From Cryptomeria japonica (Eukaryota > Streptophyta > Pinopsida > Cupressales > Cupressaceae), in contig NW_026728904.1 of NCBI RefSeq assembly GCF_030272615.1, positions 124,001-188,000 on the forward strand: a stretch of DNA of 64,000 nt, written 5' to 3'. A program made the translations under genes and the position numbers. The notes under the pieces are model-generated. The model ran no database searches. It saw nothing but the letters and a program-made list of their open reading frames with translations, and had not been told where the DNA came from. Shown piece after piece: positions 12,930-24,323 of the stretch. Within the stretch, counting starts at the first letter, position 1, and each line of letters begins with the position of its first letter.

Positions 12930-13480
12930 ACATTTGACTCACACTTAGCAAATTATGCTTCATACCTTCTAAATAGTATGCATCATGTTCTTTTAGTTTA
13001 CCATCAATGTTTAGAGTACCTCTACCTTTTATTTTGATGGATGAATTGTCTCCAAACTTCATTGAGCCACCATTCCAATCTTCAAGCTTAATGAATTTAT
13101 TCTTATCACAAGCCATGTGGTTGGAGCAACCACTATCTACTAGCCACAAGTTTTTCCTTTCAGCATGTAGGGCAGTTTGAACAGTCAAACTTGACTCAGC
13201 CTTATCTTTATCCTTTTCTACCCAAACTTGTTTGGTTTCTTTCTTCTTTTCAACTATCATGTTTGGTTCTAATTTTACATTAGATTCAGATGTTGACACT
13301 ATCTTCTCTTGCATAGCTATCCTAAGCTTACAATGTTTTGCAATGTGGCCCAGGTTTTGACAATGATATCATTTAATATTTATATTGAATGATGAACTCG
13401 AAAATATATTATAGGACTTAAATACATTTCTCCTACATTCATAACTTCTATGACCAACACCATTGCAATGATAGAAAATT
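12820..13480 (-). pseudogene. Copia gag zinc knuckles and aspartic protease
   Basis: Upstream (13,480-13,320, minus strand) are two degenerate CCHC knuckles. FYHCNGVGHRSYEC has lost its first Cys. The second reads YHCQNLGHIAKHC after a stop that replaces the first Cys codon. The frame at 13,314-12,820 then carries the protease with LWLVDSGCSNHM (catalytic Asp-Ser-Gly intact) and the usual HNLLSVSQ. The protease frame and the integrase frame differ, so a frameshift lies near 12,900. The rest of gag is missing. Confidence 0.85.
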
Positions 13481-13766
13481 GAAGCAGTCATCGATGAGGA
13501 GGAACCTCAAGGAGATCAGTCCAAACCAGTCAGCAAGAGTAAACACAATGGAAACACACAGATGTGATGGAGGCAATGCAAAACATATAGTTTTATTGCA
13601 TGAAATTTTATTACATCCCACTAGTAACAACTGGGTTATAACATACCGACACACAGGCCTAGTAGAATAGGTCACACCGAAATCTTGAACCGAAGGATCT
13701 ATCTTCTAGACACAATCTATCTATCTAATACTTCTTGATTCCAAATTGATTGCATACTAAAGCATG

Positions 13767-13823
<57 letters not shown>

Positions 13824-14279
13824 CTAAAGGATCCAGTCGGCCCAAAAAGGATCAAAACCCAAAGAACAAGACCTAACATGCAAAATGAACAAGGTTGGCC
13901 TCCGCCAAGAGATTCCTCTGAAAAATCCAAAGGATGAAATGTAGAAGGTCGGCCACATGCCAATAAACATCAATATCAATTTCCAACGCTCTGCAATATT
14001 CGGAATGGGTTCTAGTAGATCACCAGAATAGGTCTCAGGCAACCAGTAACAAGAAATTATCATTGAAACTGGTAGTGATATCTTGTTGGAAAGTGATCCA
14101 AAATAGATGCGGTTTGAAAGAAAGAAAGAGGATCAAGTCTTCAAGTAGAATCCAATTCTAGAGGGTGTAGTGAGCCAAAACTAGGACACACAGAAAGGAA
14201 AACTAAAACTGCAAATAAAATAGAAAAGAAATGTTTTTTTGTTGATGGAAGATTGTTGTGATTCGGGGATGCTCTTCCA
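13481..14279. other. Non-coding stretch, possibly gypsy 3' region or LTR
   Basis: There is no gene. This lies just downstream (minus-strand sense) of the gypsy chromodomain and abuts the truncated copia gag. It may contain the 3' untranslated part and LTR of the gypsy element, but the 5' end of that element is missing, so there is no second LTR to compare. It includes a (TA)n tract. Confidence 0.4.
13769..13819. repeat. (TA)n microsatellite
   Basis: About 25 uninterrupted TA units. Confidence 0.97.
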
Positions 14280-15418
14280 TCAGATATTTGAGGTTAATTT
14301 AAAGTGAGCCTCTAACTTTGTTAGGGTCAGAGGAAAACCAAGGTGGTCTACCTCTTCCTGAGAAATCCAAGATGAATCTTCAACTAGTCTGTTCTTCCAT
14401 TTCACAAGATATTCTTTGTGCTGACTGTTCTGGGTACTAAACCCAATCCTACTATCCAAAATATCTTCAATCTTGTCCAATTCCTTCCGAGGCAATTGTT
14501 TCTCAAGGTTTGTAACATTTTCCTCACTGAATTCTGGTTCATGGTATTCATTAAGATCTGTAATGTTGAATATAGGTGAAATACTTAGACTATCTGGTAG
14601 CTCCACTTCATATGCATTTCCAAAACTAAACTTCCTCAAGATCTTATAGGGTCCAAACTTCTTCATCTGCGACTTATTATAAGTTCCAATCGGGAATCTC
14701 TCTTTTCTCAAGTATACCATCACTTCATTGCCAACTTCAAAATGCTTATGTCTCCTCTTCTCATTTGCCTTCTCCTTATATTTTATATTCATGTCTTCCA
14801 AATGTTGTCTAACTTGAATATGCGATGCTACCATGTGATCTGCAAAATCTTCTACTTCTGAATTCCTCTGGTCTTCACTGCTAATGTCTCTCAATTATGC
14901 TATTCCTCTAGGATGAACTCCAGTAACAATGTCAAAAGGTGTTTTTTTGGTACTTCTATTCACTAAATTGTTATAGGCAAGTTATGCTTGTGCAAAGATC
15001 AAATCTCAAATTTCAGTTTTATTTCCCACAAAACATCTCAAAAAATTTACCAAACTCCGGTTAACTACTTATGTCTGTCCATCAGTTTGTGGATGAAAAG
15101 TACAACTAAACTTCAATTTGTCTTCATCTTCTTCCAAAGTATTCTCCAAAAATAGCCAACAAACTTAGTATCTCTTTCTTAAACTATGCCCTTAGGTAAT
15201 CGATGCAACCTTACCACTTGATTGAAAAATAGGTCTGGCACATGAAATGCATCTGATGTTTTCTTACAAGGTATGCAATGCACCATCTTTGAAAATATAT
15301 CCACTACCACAAATATAAAATCATTCCCTCTCAGTGTCTTAGGAAATCCAATTACAAAATCCATGCTTATATCCTCCCAAGGTCTTACCGGTATTGTCAA
15401 AGGTTTATACAATCCCAC
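14280..15418 (-). pseudogene. Gypsy integrase core and chromodomain
   Basis: The 15,418-15,179 segment reads [20 protein letters not shown] and [15 protein letters not shown], the first catalytic Asp region of gypsy integrase. The 14,894-14,280 frame carries the integrase C-terminus (MVYLRKERFP, KKFGPYKIL, NAYEVELPDS) and a chromodomain (EYLVKWKNRLVEDSSWI). Chromodomains bind methylated histones and can steer integration into heterochromatin. The two segments are in different frames and the second and third catalytic residues fall in the broken stretch between them. Confidence 0.88.
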
Positions 15419-15616
15419 ATTCTAACTACTACCTTTTGAAACTTGACAAACTCTACAAATTTGCACATATCTCTTAACATCCTTATGAATCTGGGGCCAA
15501 AAGTATTGCTCACTCACTAATGCAAATGTTTTATCAATACCAAAATGTCCAGCTAAAGCTCCACTATGCTTCTCTTTTATCAGGTTCTCTCTCATGAAAC
15601 TCTTAGGTATGCATAA

Positions 15617-16263
15617 CTAGACTCCCTTGAATAACATCCCATCCAGAATGAAATAATCCAACCATTTGCTTCTATCAACCATAACCGGTTCTCTACATGC
15701 TTTCCAAGGTTCTGTAATATTTGGGTCTTCATCATACAAGGTATTAAAGTCTTCAAAACCTAATACTATCACTCTCATCTCTGTCAAAAAATTCCTTCTC
15801 GTACTCAATGCATCAACAATTTTGTTAGATTTCCCACTTCTATGCTTCAACACAAATGTGTAACTTTTCAAGAACTCTACCCATATCATATGTCTCTGAT
15901 TCAACTTACTCTGACTATTCAAATACTGCAAAGATTGATGATCTATATATAATACAAACTCGTTAGGCAACAAGTAATGTCTCTATTTCTTCAAGGATTG
16001 AACTATGGCATACAAATCTTGATCATACACTAAATATCTCTTCCAGGAATAATTCAATTTCTCACTGAAATATACTACTGCTCTCTCTTGTTGACTCAAA
16101 ACTGCTCCTATTGCTGTTCCACTTGCATCACAACCACTTAAAATACCTTATTGAAATTCGGTAAAGCCAACACAGGCTACTTAGTCACTTTCTTCTTCAA
16201 CAATTCAAAAAATTTGTTTGCTCTAGTGGTCCACTTGAATTCCTTCCCATCTCCCCTCATGGT
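15617..16263 (-). pseudogene. Gypsy RNase H region
   Basis: The minus strand at 15,973-15,617 reads FVLYIDHQSLQYL, RHMIWVEFLKSYTFVLKHRSGKSNKIVDALS, the C-terminal half of gypsy RNase H plus the connection to integrase. The N-terminal half between 15,974 and 16,263 is readable only in pieces, with stops. The usual Asn of the DALSR motif context is changed to Ile-Val-Asp-Ala. Confidence 0.8.
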
Positions 16264-17304
16264 CTAAGTCATAGGGTTACAAACTGAATTGAAATTTTTG
16301 ATAAACTTCCAATAAAAACTAGCCAATCCATGAAATGATCTTACCTCTCCAATGCTTTTTGGTGTAGGCCACTCAATAATGGATTTAAATTTCTTAGGGT
16401 TCGTCTTCAAACCATGCTCAGATATCACAAAGTCCAAATAGACTAACTCATCCTTCATAAAAGTGCACTTCTTAATATTGATCAATAACTTTTCTTCTCT
16501 CAACCTCTACAAAACTTGTCTTAACTGCAACAAATGGTCCGCTTTTGTTCTACTGAAAATCAAAATGTCATCCAAATACACAATAACAAACTTACCCAAA
16601 ATTTTCTTCAATACCTCATTCACTAGCCTCATGAAAGTACTCGGTGCATTAGTCAATCCAAAAGGCATCACCAAACATTCATATGGTCCTTCATTTGTCT
16701 TAAATATTGTCTTACACTCAGCACCTTCTCTGATCCTAATCTGATGATATCCACTCTTCAAATCTATCTTTGTAAAGTATTTTCCTCCACTCAAACAGTC
16801 TATTATGTGATCCATCCTAAGCAAAGGAAACCAATATTTCACTATGATCTTATTTATTATTCTTGAATTGGTACACATTCTCCATTCTCCATTCTTCTTA
16901 GGTGCTAATAATGTTGGTACTGCACAAGGGCTCAGACTTTCCTTGATCAAATCTTTCTTCAATAGCTCTTGCACTTGTCTATTCAGTTCTTCATTCTCTA
17001 TTGGTGTCAATCGGTATGCATCTTTGTTAGGCAGACTAGCTCTGGGAACGAATTCCATGTAATGATTAATACTTCTAACACGTGGCAATCCATCAGGTAC
17101 ATTATATGAAATGATGTCCTCATATTCTGTCGGCAAATCTCTGATCTCTATCGGGTGTTCTCCTTCTAGTTTCGGTTTCTCAATCTTCTTAGGAATTAAG
17201 GAAAAACACACATTCTCATGTCTCAGTCCATCCATGAATTTCCTTCCATCTACTAAATAGATTCTGGTATTCATACAAACTTCATTCTTCAAAGGTTCCT
17301 CCAA
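16264..17304 (-). pseudogene. Gypsy reverse transcriptase domain
   Basis: From 17,304 the frame reads through SPCAVPTLLAPKKNGEWRMC, FTKIDLKSGYHQIRI, FGLTNAPSTFMRLVNEVL and the catalytic FVIVYLDDILIFS. It stops once near 16,504 and continues in the same frame to 16,264 with LINIKKCTFMKDEL and EVRSFHGLASFYWKFI. Apart from that single nonsense codon the domain is nearly complete, so this is one of the better preserved parts of the element. Confidence 0.92.
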
Positions 17305-17385
17305 AGGTAAAAAGGTTTACTTCATCCCATTGGCCACGATAGTGTATTTATTCTTCCTCCCATCATGTATTGTTTATCTATCAAA

Positions 17386-17781
17386 CTACCTAGGTCTTCC
17401 CAATAAAAGCTTATAAATATCCATAGGCATAATATCACACAAAACTTCATCATGATAATTCCCAATTTTCAATTTTACTAAACATTGTTCACTTACTAAC
17501 AACTTATGTTCATCCTGAATCCATGCTATCTGATAAGGCTTAGGGTGTCTCAATCTCTCCAATTTCAACTTATTCACCATCTCTTCTGAAACAAGATTAT
17601 CTAAACTACCACTATTAATAACAACTTTACAACACTTACTAGATACCTTACATCTGGTCTTGAACAGGTTCTTCCTCTGCAAGTGTTCTTCATCTCCTTC
17701 GGTATAACATAAATCTCTCCTCATCACCAACAGTTCTCCATCTTCTAGTTTATTGTCTAATCCGGTGGGGTTCTCTTCCAC
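17386..17781 (-). pseudogene. Gypsy aspartic protease with altered active site
   Basis: The minus-strand frame contains KCCKVVINSGSLDNLVSEEM. The family has Asp-Ser-Gly at the catalytic position; here it reads Asn-Ser-Gly, a one-base change that would abolish proteolysis. The downstream GNYHDEVLCDIMPMDIYKLLLGRP is the normal C-terminal part (hydrophobic-Leu-Leu-Gly-Arg-Pro). The frame ends at 17,386, short of the reverse transcriptase. Confidence 0.85.
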
Positions 17782-18560
17782 CAGTACTGCTATTCTGGTA
17801 GCCTTTGTCTTCTTACATTCAAATGCACGGTGTCATTCTCCTTCACACTTAAAGTGGGTTCCTCTAAATATCCTCTTGCCTTGTCTTCCAAAGTTCTCAT
17901 TTCGATAACCATCCGGTAGAAATTTCTATCATCCTTTCGATATGAATTACCTTCTTTTCTCACTTCCTTGTCCTTATTTTAACCTGTATTGGTTCCTATA
18001 CCTCCGATATATCCTCTTCCTCCTCTACCTCTCTATCTTTTCTCATGTCTTTTGTTTAATTTCTCTTCAGCCTTTATTACATAATCGTAAGCCTCTTCAA
18101 CACTCTCCAATTTGATCATACTGAGCTCCTCTTGTATAGACATCTGCAATCTGTTGAAATATCTTGCAATCTATTCAACTTCATCGCCAACATGTATGGA
18201 TCTGATTTTCGACTTGTAAAACTCTTCGGTGTACTCCTTCACACTAGATTCCTTTTGTCTCAGATTCTGCAACTTCTAGAACAAATCCACTTGATAATTC
18301 ACCAGGACAAATATTGATTTTAACTTAGCAATCATCCTATCCCATGTCTTAATATTTTCTTTACCTCTTCTTTGTCTATCAACTTGCAAATTCTCCCACC
18401 AAACAGATGCATGACCTTTCAACCGAGTACAGGCATACTTCACCTTCCTCTCTTCTGCAGTGTTTTTAAAATCAAAATACTTATCCATCTCCGAGATCCA
18501 ATCCTTCAAAACCCTTCAAAACATTTCTTCCTCCAGATCAACTGCCTGTAGGTTCACTTG
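17782..18560 (-). pseudogene. Gypsy gag remnant
   Basis: The segment 18,509-18,276 reads WISEMDKYFDFKNTAEERK and KYACTRLKGHASVWWENL, the retrotransposon gag capsid core. The frame then breaks, and a zinc knuckle remnant (FKCEGE, stop, HRAFECKKT) is readable near 17,820-17,880. Similarity is lost right of about 18,560, so the N-terminus of gag and the 5' LTR are gone. Confidence 0.8.
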
Positions 18561-18584
18561 TTCTGATGGGACTTCTAAGACAAC

Positions 18585-18855
18585 ACCTTAATGTGTTTAA
18601 TCTAAGGCTAAAGGTGACTTAAAAATATGTTTGAAATACTTAAATGAGAATTACCAGTCTGTCTTCTTGAACCCATTAAATACATCTAGATTTGACTATG
18701 GACCATGTTTGTAAGTTTCAAGAATGTGAGTATATATTGTTTAGAACCAATTTGTTTGCAACCAAGGTTTTCAAATCTTGAGAATGTTCCAAAGTAAGTT
18801 TTGATACCAATTGGGGGTTACATCTAAATTTCAGCCATGATTACAAATATTAGGA
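18585..18855 (+). repeat. Third copy of the fold-back arm sequence
   Basis: This stretch matches the left arm of the fold-back at 20,890-21,165, including aacccattaaatacatctag and ggttttcaaatcttgagaatg. It is the single direct copy next to the gypsy truncation point. Confidence 0.8.
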
Positions 18856-19290
18856 ATGTAGGAAGAGTTGAAGTGTATCAAATAGATCACCTATTATTAT
18901 ATGATCTCTATTTACCAATTTTAAAAAACTAGAGCATAGTGTATGGTACCAATTTAATTGTATTCCATGTTTGAAAACTTGAGAATGTGACACAATTTGT
19001 ATGATATGAATGATGGGTTATATATTGACCATGGTCTATGTTAGCAAACCTATAATATTTCAAATGAGTTACAATATTCTTTGTATGCATTGCATTTTAC
19101 TTTGATCAACAATTACAAAATTTAAGCATATGGAGTGAACTGTCATGTGCCAAATATGGCTTACATTTTCACTTGGATCCATGTTTACAAATAATAAGAG
19201 TTTTGGGATAGTTATAGTCTAAACATGAATTACCTTTTTTAAAGTGTTGCCCATGGTTTTTGTGGAGTACAGGAAATAGCAGATATATAA
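18690..19290 (+). repeat. Degenerate tandem array, about 65-75 bp units
   Basis: The pattern ccatgtttnnaaatnttgagaatgt recurs in degenerate form at 18,703, 18,762, 18,835, 18,965, 19,029, 19,179 and 19,251. The spacings are about 59-75 bp or roughly twice that. The units are heavily mutated. The first two are also part of the repeat shared with 20,890-21,548. Confidence 0.45.
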
Positions 19291-20889
19291 GATATTTAAT
19301 CTATTTATTAGTTAATTATAAATCTATTTCATCAAAAAAATTATATTATGATTATCTATTATTATTTATATTATAATTTATATAATATAAAATTTTAAAT
19401 ATATTGATTATAGAATTGTAGATTTATTATGTCGAGAGGCATCTACAATGACATCAAAATGTCTGTAAACAAAAATCCATTTTTGAAACTATTTGATATG
19501 CAAACGATGGGTACATGAATGAAATATGTCATGTTCTAGCTTTTGTGGTGTTATTTTATTACTCCAAATAAACTAGAACCCTCGCCAATTGTCTCTAGTG
19601 TGGGACTTTAATGGAGTTGTATCTTGGTGTTTAATATTTTCAAGAACATTTATTTTACCATGATTCTCTTCTATTATAAATATCTTGCAACATATTTTAC
19701 ATATATTTTTTAAATATAGGTATACTAGTATTCTATATATTTATTTTATATGATATGTTTCTATAAAATTTATTTCTCTTATTTATGTCATATATATACT
19801 TAATTACTTAAGGATTGATAATTATTTTCCATAATATGAGTGAAAATAGTCATCTTGTTGTCACTACTTTCATTTGGTAGTGCAATGAATAGTATGATAA
19901 AGATGTCTATCCTCCTTGTTTTCTACAACATTGTGTTATACAAGTATTTAAATCACCTACATGTTTTATTTTTGGCCTCGTTTTCCAATAACAAAACTTG
20001 CTACAAATTTGGATGTGAGGGTGTACAACATATTTATGCTCTCCATTTTACCTAAGTTTGTCATAAACCTAAAATAGTAGTCTTTGAAAATGGATATATA
20101 TTTTTTTGCAGTTTCCATAGATGCATTCATGACTCGCATTTGTATTGCAGTCCTAAAAACTATGAGAAAAGAGAAATCAATGTCATGTGAAAACAAATGA
20201 TTGGAAAAATGATAAATGCACAAGAAGGAAAAAGAGTCACATATTAAAAATTTTAATAGCATGGTTATTGGGGCATTTTTAAGTAGGTATCGTATTGGGT
20301 AGAACTTTGAAATGTGTAGTTTTTACCCTTCCATGCATAATTCATCCCACAACATGAATCATTGCTATCTAGAAACCAAAACAATAGCTATAAGCAATTA
20401 AGTTACATGCAAAGAGAACAAAAAAAATAAAATCATGAAAGTCCAATTTACCCATTAGAATTTGTGGATGTGTGAAGTTAGCAATAAAAACTATTGGTAT
20501 GATTTCCCTAGTAACATTATTTTCAGATTGATGTGAAGGCACCGACTCGTTGTTTCTTTTGTGTATCTCTGAACTCCACCCAGTAAGAGCTCATTAACCA
20601 TGGTGGATGTGGCTAAGAAACTTAAAATGTGTCTAGTATAGTAAATAATTCCTCCCTTCATAGGTAATATATTTAATAACATAAATGACTACACAATCCC
20701 ATTCCCATGGAAGAGAGAGACATGTAGTGCCTTGATAGGAAGAATTCAATGGAAGATCTAACTGCATAGTGAATTTTGCATGAGCAGACAAGGTGTCATG
20801 TGTTATGGAAAACTCTCTTCTTTCATTAGTAACCTCATAGCTTTTGATATTAAGTAGTTGGGACTGTTACTACTTTCTTATTGAACCCA
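19291..20889. other. AT-rich intergenic stretch
   Basis: I see no gene. Short frames (for example 19,840-20,055) lack recognisable domains. The piece at about 20,300-20,410 resembles the loop of the following fold-back (21,170-21,280), so repeat debris extends here. Confidence 0.4.
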
Positions 20890-21548
20890 TTCCCTTGTCT
20901 TCTTTAATGTGTGTAATCTATGGTGATAAGTGAATTAAAAATATGTTTGAAATAGTTAAATGAGAATTAATACTCTATCTTATTGAACCCATTAAATACA
21001 TCTAGATTTGACTATACGCATGTTTTTAAGTTTGAAGAATGTGAGTATATATTGTTTAGAGCCAATTTGCTTGTGACTAAGGTTTTCAAATCTTGAGAAT
21101 GTTCTAAGGTAATTTTTTATACAAATTTTGGGTTACATTTGATTTTCAGTCATGATTACAAATTGACCCTTCATATGTGCTTTGATTTTAAATGAGATGT
21201 ACTTTTTGACCCTTGCATGCATAATGAATACCACAACGTTGAATCATTACTACCCAAAAGCCAAAACAATATCTATAAGTAATCATGACTGAAAATCAAA
21301 TGTAACCCAAAATTGGTATCAAAACTTATCTTGGAACATTCTCAAGATTTGAAAACCTTGGTCACAAGGAAATTAGTTCTAAACAATATATACTCACATT
21401 CTTCAAACTTACAAACATGGTGTATAGTCAAATCTAGATGTTTTTAATGGGTTCAATAAGATAGAGTATTAATTCTCATTTAACTATTTGAAACATATTT
21501 TTAAATCACCTGTAGCCATATGTTACACACATTAAGGAAGACAAGGGA
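20890..21548. repeat. Fold-back element with about 275-bp arms
   Basis: The left arm (20,890-21,165) begins tcccttgtcttctttaatgt. The right arm (21,278-21,548) is its reverse complement and ends attaaggaagacaaggga. The arms match through almost their whole length with scattered substitutions, leaving a loop of about 110 bp. A transcript through this region would form a very long hairpin and could feed small RNA production. Whether it is a mobile fold-back or a local inverted duplication of the 18,585 copy is open. Confidence 0.85.
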
Positions 21549-22920
21549 AGAAAGAAGAATATGTTTTCTAATTCCCATAAGCATTATTTACTTAGACATT
21601 AAATGAAGGAGATTTAATAGGAAAGAAAAATCTTTCTATTTAATTTAATATTATAGTGATTCATTGCACACTAACTTATCGTTTGTCTCACCATCAAAAT
21701 ATAGTAATATGTGGGATAGGAAGCGACATAGAGATACACGACAAAATTTTATTTATTTTAAAATATATTATTAATATTAAAATTATTTATCATTTCAAGG
21801 TCATGATGTAACAAAGAGTAATTACAATTACATGTTAGATCTCCTACCTATTGTATTTTATTATAAGATGACACTAATATATAAATTAGTAATAATTAGT
21901 TATACAATTTGGCAATAAACCTCCTAGCATATCAAGAGTTTAAAGGCAACCAAAATATCTTTGTATAAGTGTTACATGATGTGTAGGATATTTCTAACTT
22001 CAGTTGGAAAACTTGACAACAACTAAAGCATTAACATTGAAAATGATGCCTCTTATCAAAGTTCCAAGAAAATGAACATGTTTCATGATAGAGATATATA
22101 CATAAGAAGACTAGTAGAGAGAGGAATATATGAATAGAGGTGGTAAAGAGAGATAGATATAGAGCAAGAGAGAAGGAACATGAGAAACTATATTTCAAAT
22201 AATTAGGTTATACTAAATACTTGCATTTTACCAATGAATATAATTATCTAGAAAAGAGAGGAAGTGAGAAGGGAGATAGATATATAAAAAAGACAAAGTA
22301 TGGAAGAGAGATAGAATGAAATAGATAGATGTGAGAGAGAGGAGGGGAGGTGATAGATAAAGGTAAAAGGAACATTGAGAAGGGGAAAGATAGAGGTCAA
22401 GAGATTAAGAGCAATGGAATACAAAATTAAGTGTGTGGCTTATGTCATCCATGTGTAGATAGGATACAGGTATCTGAATCTTATTTTAGTATTCATTTTA
22501 TTTTTCAGATATCTAGATGTTCAAAAAAGTATTAGATATGTATAGAACTTAAACAATATAAGTATTAAGGCTATGAGATTTCCACAATCCATTTTGTATT
22601 ATAATGTATTTTTCTGGATTCGATTGTGTGTGGATTAGATATGTATAAAACTTAAACAATATAAGTATTTTCAAATTCTTTCTTTATGAAAATTGACTTG
22701 AAAAGTTTATTTTAATAAACTAATGAAATATACACTTTGTTTCTTACAATACTTATTTCTTTATAATCTTTTTATTTTAATACATAAAACATGGTATTTT
22801 AAATCATTTCTGTGTCAAAATCTACATTGTTATTACTATTATATATAAAAAATTTATAGAGTAAATTATTACATATTCCTTAAATATGATGTGCCTTACA
22901 TTCATTTATATGAATTACCA
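21549..22920. other. AT-rich stretch with purine-rich segment
   Basis: There is no gene. From about 22,086 to 22,420 the plus strand is dominated by purines, with many gaga, agag and gata runs. The flanks are very AT-rich. Confidence 0.5.
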
Positions 22921-23219
22921 TAGATTCTAATACAACCAGACGCGGAACTGTCACATGGTAATGTCAGTCTTTGGAATGCTAACTTCTCTGCAAATAATTT
23001 GTTAAGTTGAAGCTCACCCAATGCGAATAAAACACATGGGAATGCCAGGTATTGGAATGCTAACTTATTTGGAAATAATTAGCTGAGTGGATTGTTCAGC
23101 CAGAAAATCTATTTAAAAAACGCACAAATTGCAGAATCATACCCAGTGGATAGCGTGGTAGCAGAGCCATTGGAGGCTTCAACGGTCTGTTGATAAGGCA
23201 TAGCTATCTTATCAGACAC

Positions 23220-23365
23220 GTCGATCTTTCTTTAATATTTACAGTTGCGATTGCCCAAGTATATAAAGAGCTTGCTATCCCTTAAGAAATCCTTCATTGT
23301 GAAAGCACAATACAAGACATTGCATTTGCATTATAGAGAAAGAGAGAAGAGGGAGAGAGAAAAGA
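23220..23365 (+). promoter_or_regulatory. BAHD pseudogene 2 proximal promoter and leader
   Basis: The TATA-like tatataaagag sits near 23,260, about 105 bases before the ATG, and the leader is AG-rich. The whole region is shared with the region before BAHD pseudogene 1. Farther upstream (22,970-23,090) a short segment around ttggaatgctaactt is itself repeated. Confidence 0.6.
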
Positions 23366-24323
23366 ATGAAAGTGTTGAGAGGCGAAGGTGTGTAGATCAA
23401 ACCCTGTGCGGGTAAAGATCATCGTGAGCTTGTTGAACTGAACAATCTGGATCTAGTTGCATATCCAATGTACAACAAGGTGGTGTATGCTTTCGAAGCT
23501 CCGACCCCTAGCTCAGAGGTGTTGAAGGAAGGACTGGCCAAAGTTCTGGCGGAGTTCAGAGAATGGGCAGGGCGATACACCAAAGAAACAGCGAGTGGGT
23601 GCCTTGGCATCAATCTGAATGACGAGGGTGTGCTTGTCATAGAAGCCGATGTAGATGGAACAATAGCAGATGCAATGCCCTTCGATCCCTTTTCATTCCT
23701 CCTTGAGTTGGTGCCACCCACATCCACCGTGGTCAATGAGCTCTTACTCATGCAGGTATGATAACCCTTAGAAGAAAACTAATTTTACTCATGGAGGTAT
23801 TGTAAGACTTGTTTTAGTTATTTTTTATAACTAACAAGATTTGTTTATGTAGTTTACTCGATTTACTTGTGGAGGCTTGGTGATAGGCCTAGCTAGTCAT
23901 CATCATGTTGCAGACGGACAAGCAGCTACATTTTTCATGAATTCGTGGGGGAAAATAATTAGAGGAGAGAGTATTCTACCTCCAGTACATGACCGATCTT
24001 TATTAAAAGCAAGAGATCCTCCCCAGCCATGTTTTGATCATTATGAATATAATACTATATTTGATGAGCACTCCCCAATAACGTCCAGTCTAACGGCAAA
24101 GAAGTTTCATTTTGATGCAATATTTTTACAAGAACTCAAGTCAAAGGTAAATGGATCTGATAAATCAAGAAAACCCTATACGACTTTTGAAATCCTTGTT
24201 GCCCATATGTGGAAATGCATTACAAAATCTCGAGGCCTTCATGGAGATGTGCAAACAAAAGCTAGCATTCCAGTGGGTGGAAGAAACAGGTTGAATCGTC
24301 CCTTCCCTGAAGAATACTTTGGT
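23366..24323 (+). pseudogene. BAHD acyltransferase (HCT-like) pseudogene, 3' truncated
   Basis: The ATG at 23,366 opens MKVLRGEGV and the next codon is TAG (23,393). The frame then continues uninterrupted: DLVAYPMYNKVVYAFEAP, KVLAEFREWAGRY, GCLGINLNDEGVLVIEAD, ending exon 1 at Gln (23,755). A 97-bp GT-AG intron (23,756-23,852) sits at the classic position of HCT-type BAHD genes. Exon 2 has TCGGLVIGLASHHHVADG, the HxxxD catalytic motif with the general-base His intact, then RARDPPQP-like KARDPPQPCFDH and RNRLNRPFPEEYFG. There the sequence meets a CACTA transposon end. The C-terminal half with DFGWG is missing. The single early stop and the truncation make it non-functional; the rest is well preserved. 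It could only be partly expressed from Met codons downstream, such as 23,468. Confidence 0.9.

Larger units (their letters stand above)
9995..13480 (-). mobile_element. Ty1/copia retrotransposon body without LTRs
   Basis: On the minus strand the order is gag zinc knuckles, aspartic protease, integrase, reverse transcriptase, RNase H. This is the copia order, with integrase before reverse transcriptase. The left edge lies just past a polypurine tract (cttagggggag on the minus strand, near 10,005-10,015), where a 3' LTR should begin, and instead abuts BAHD pseudogene sequence. The right edge falls in the gag zinc-knuckle region near 13,480. Neither LTR is visible. At least three in-frame stops and frame changes show it is dead. 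Confidence 0.9.
14280..18560 (-). mobile_element. Ty3/gypsy chromovirus body, 5' truncated
   Basis: The minus-strand order is gag, protease, reverse transcriptase, RNase H, integrase, chromodomain. This is the gypsy order with the C-terminal chromodomain that defines chromoviruses. The right edge falls inside gag near 18,560 with no 5' LTR or primer-binding site. Frames change several times (gag, protease to RT, RNase H/integrase, and integrase C-terminus are in different frames) and stops break most domains, so the copy is dead. Confidence 0.92.
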
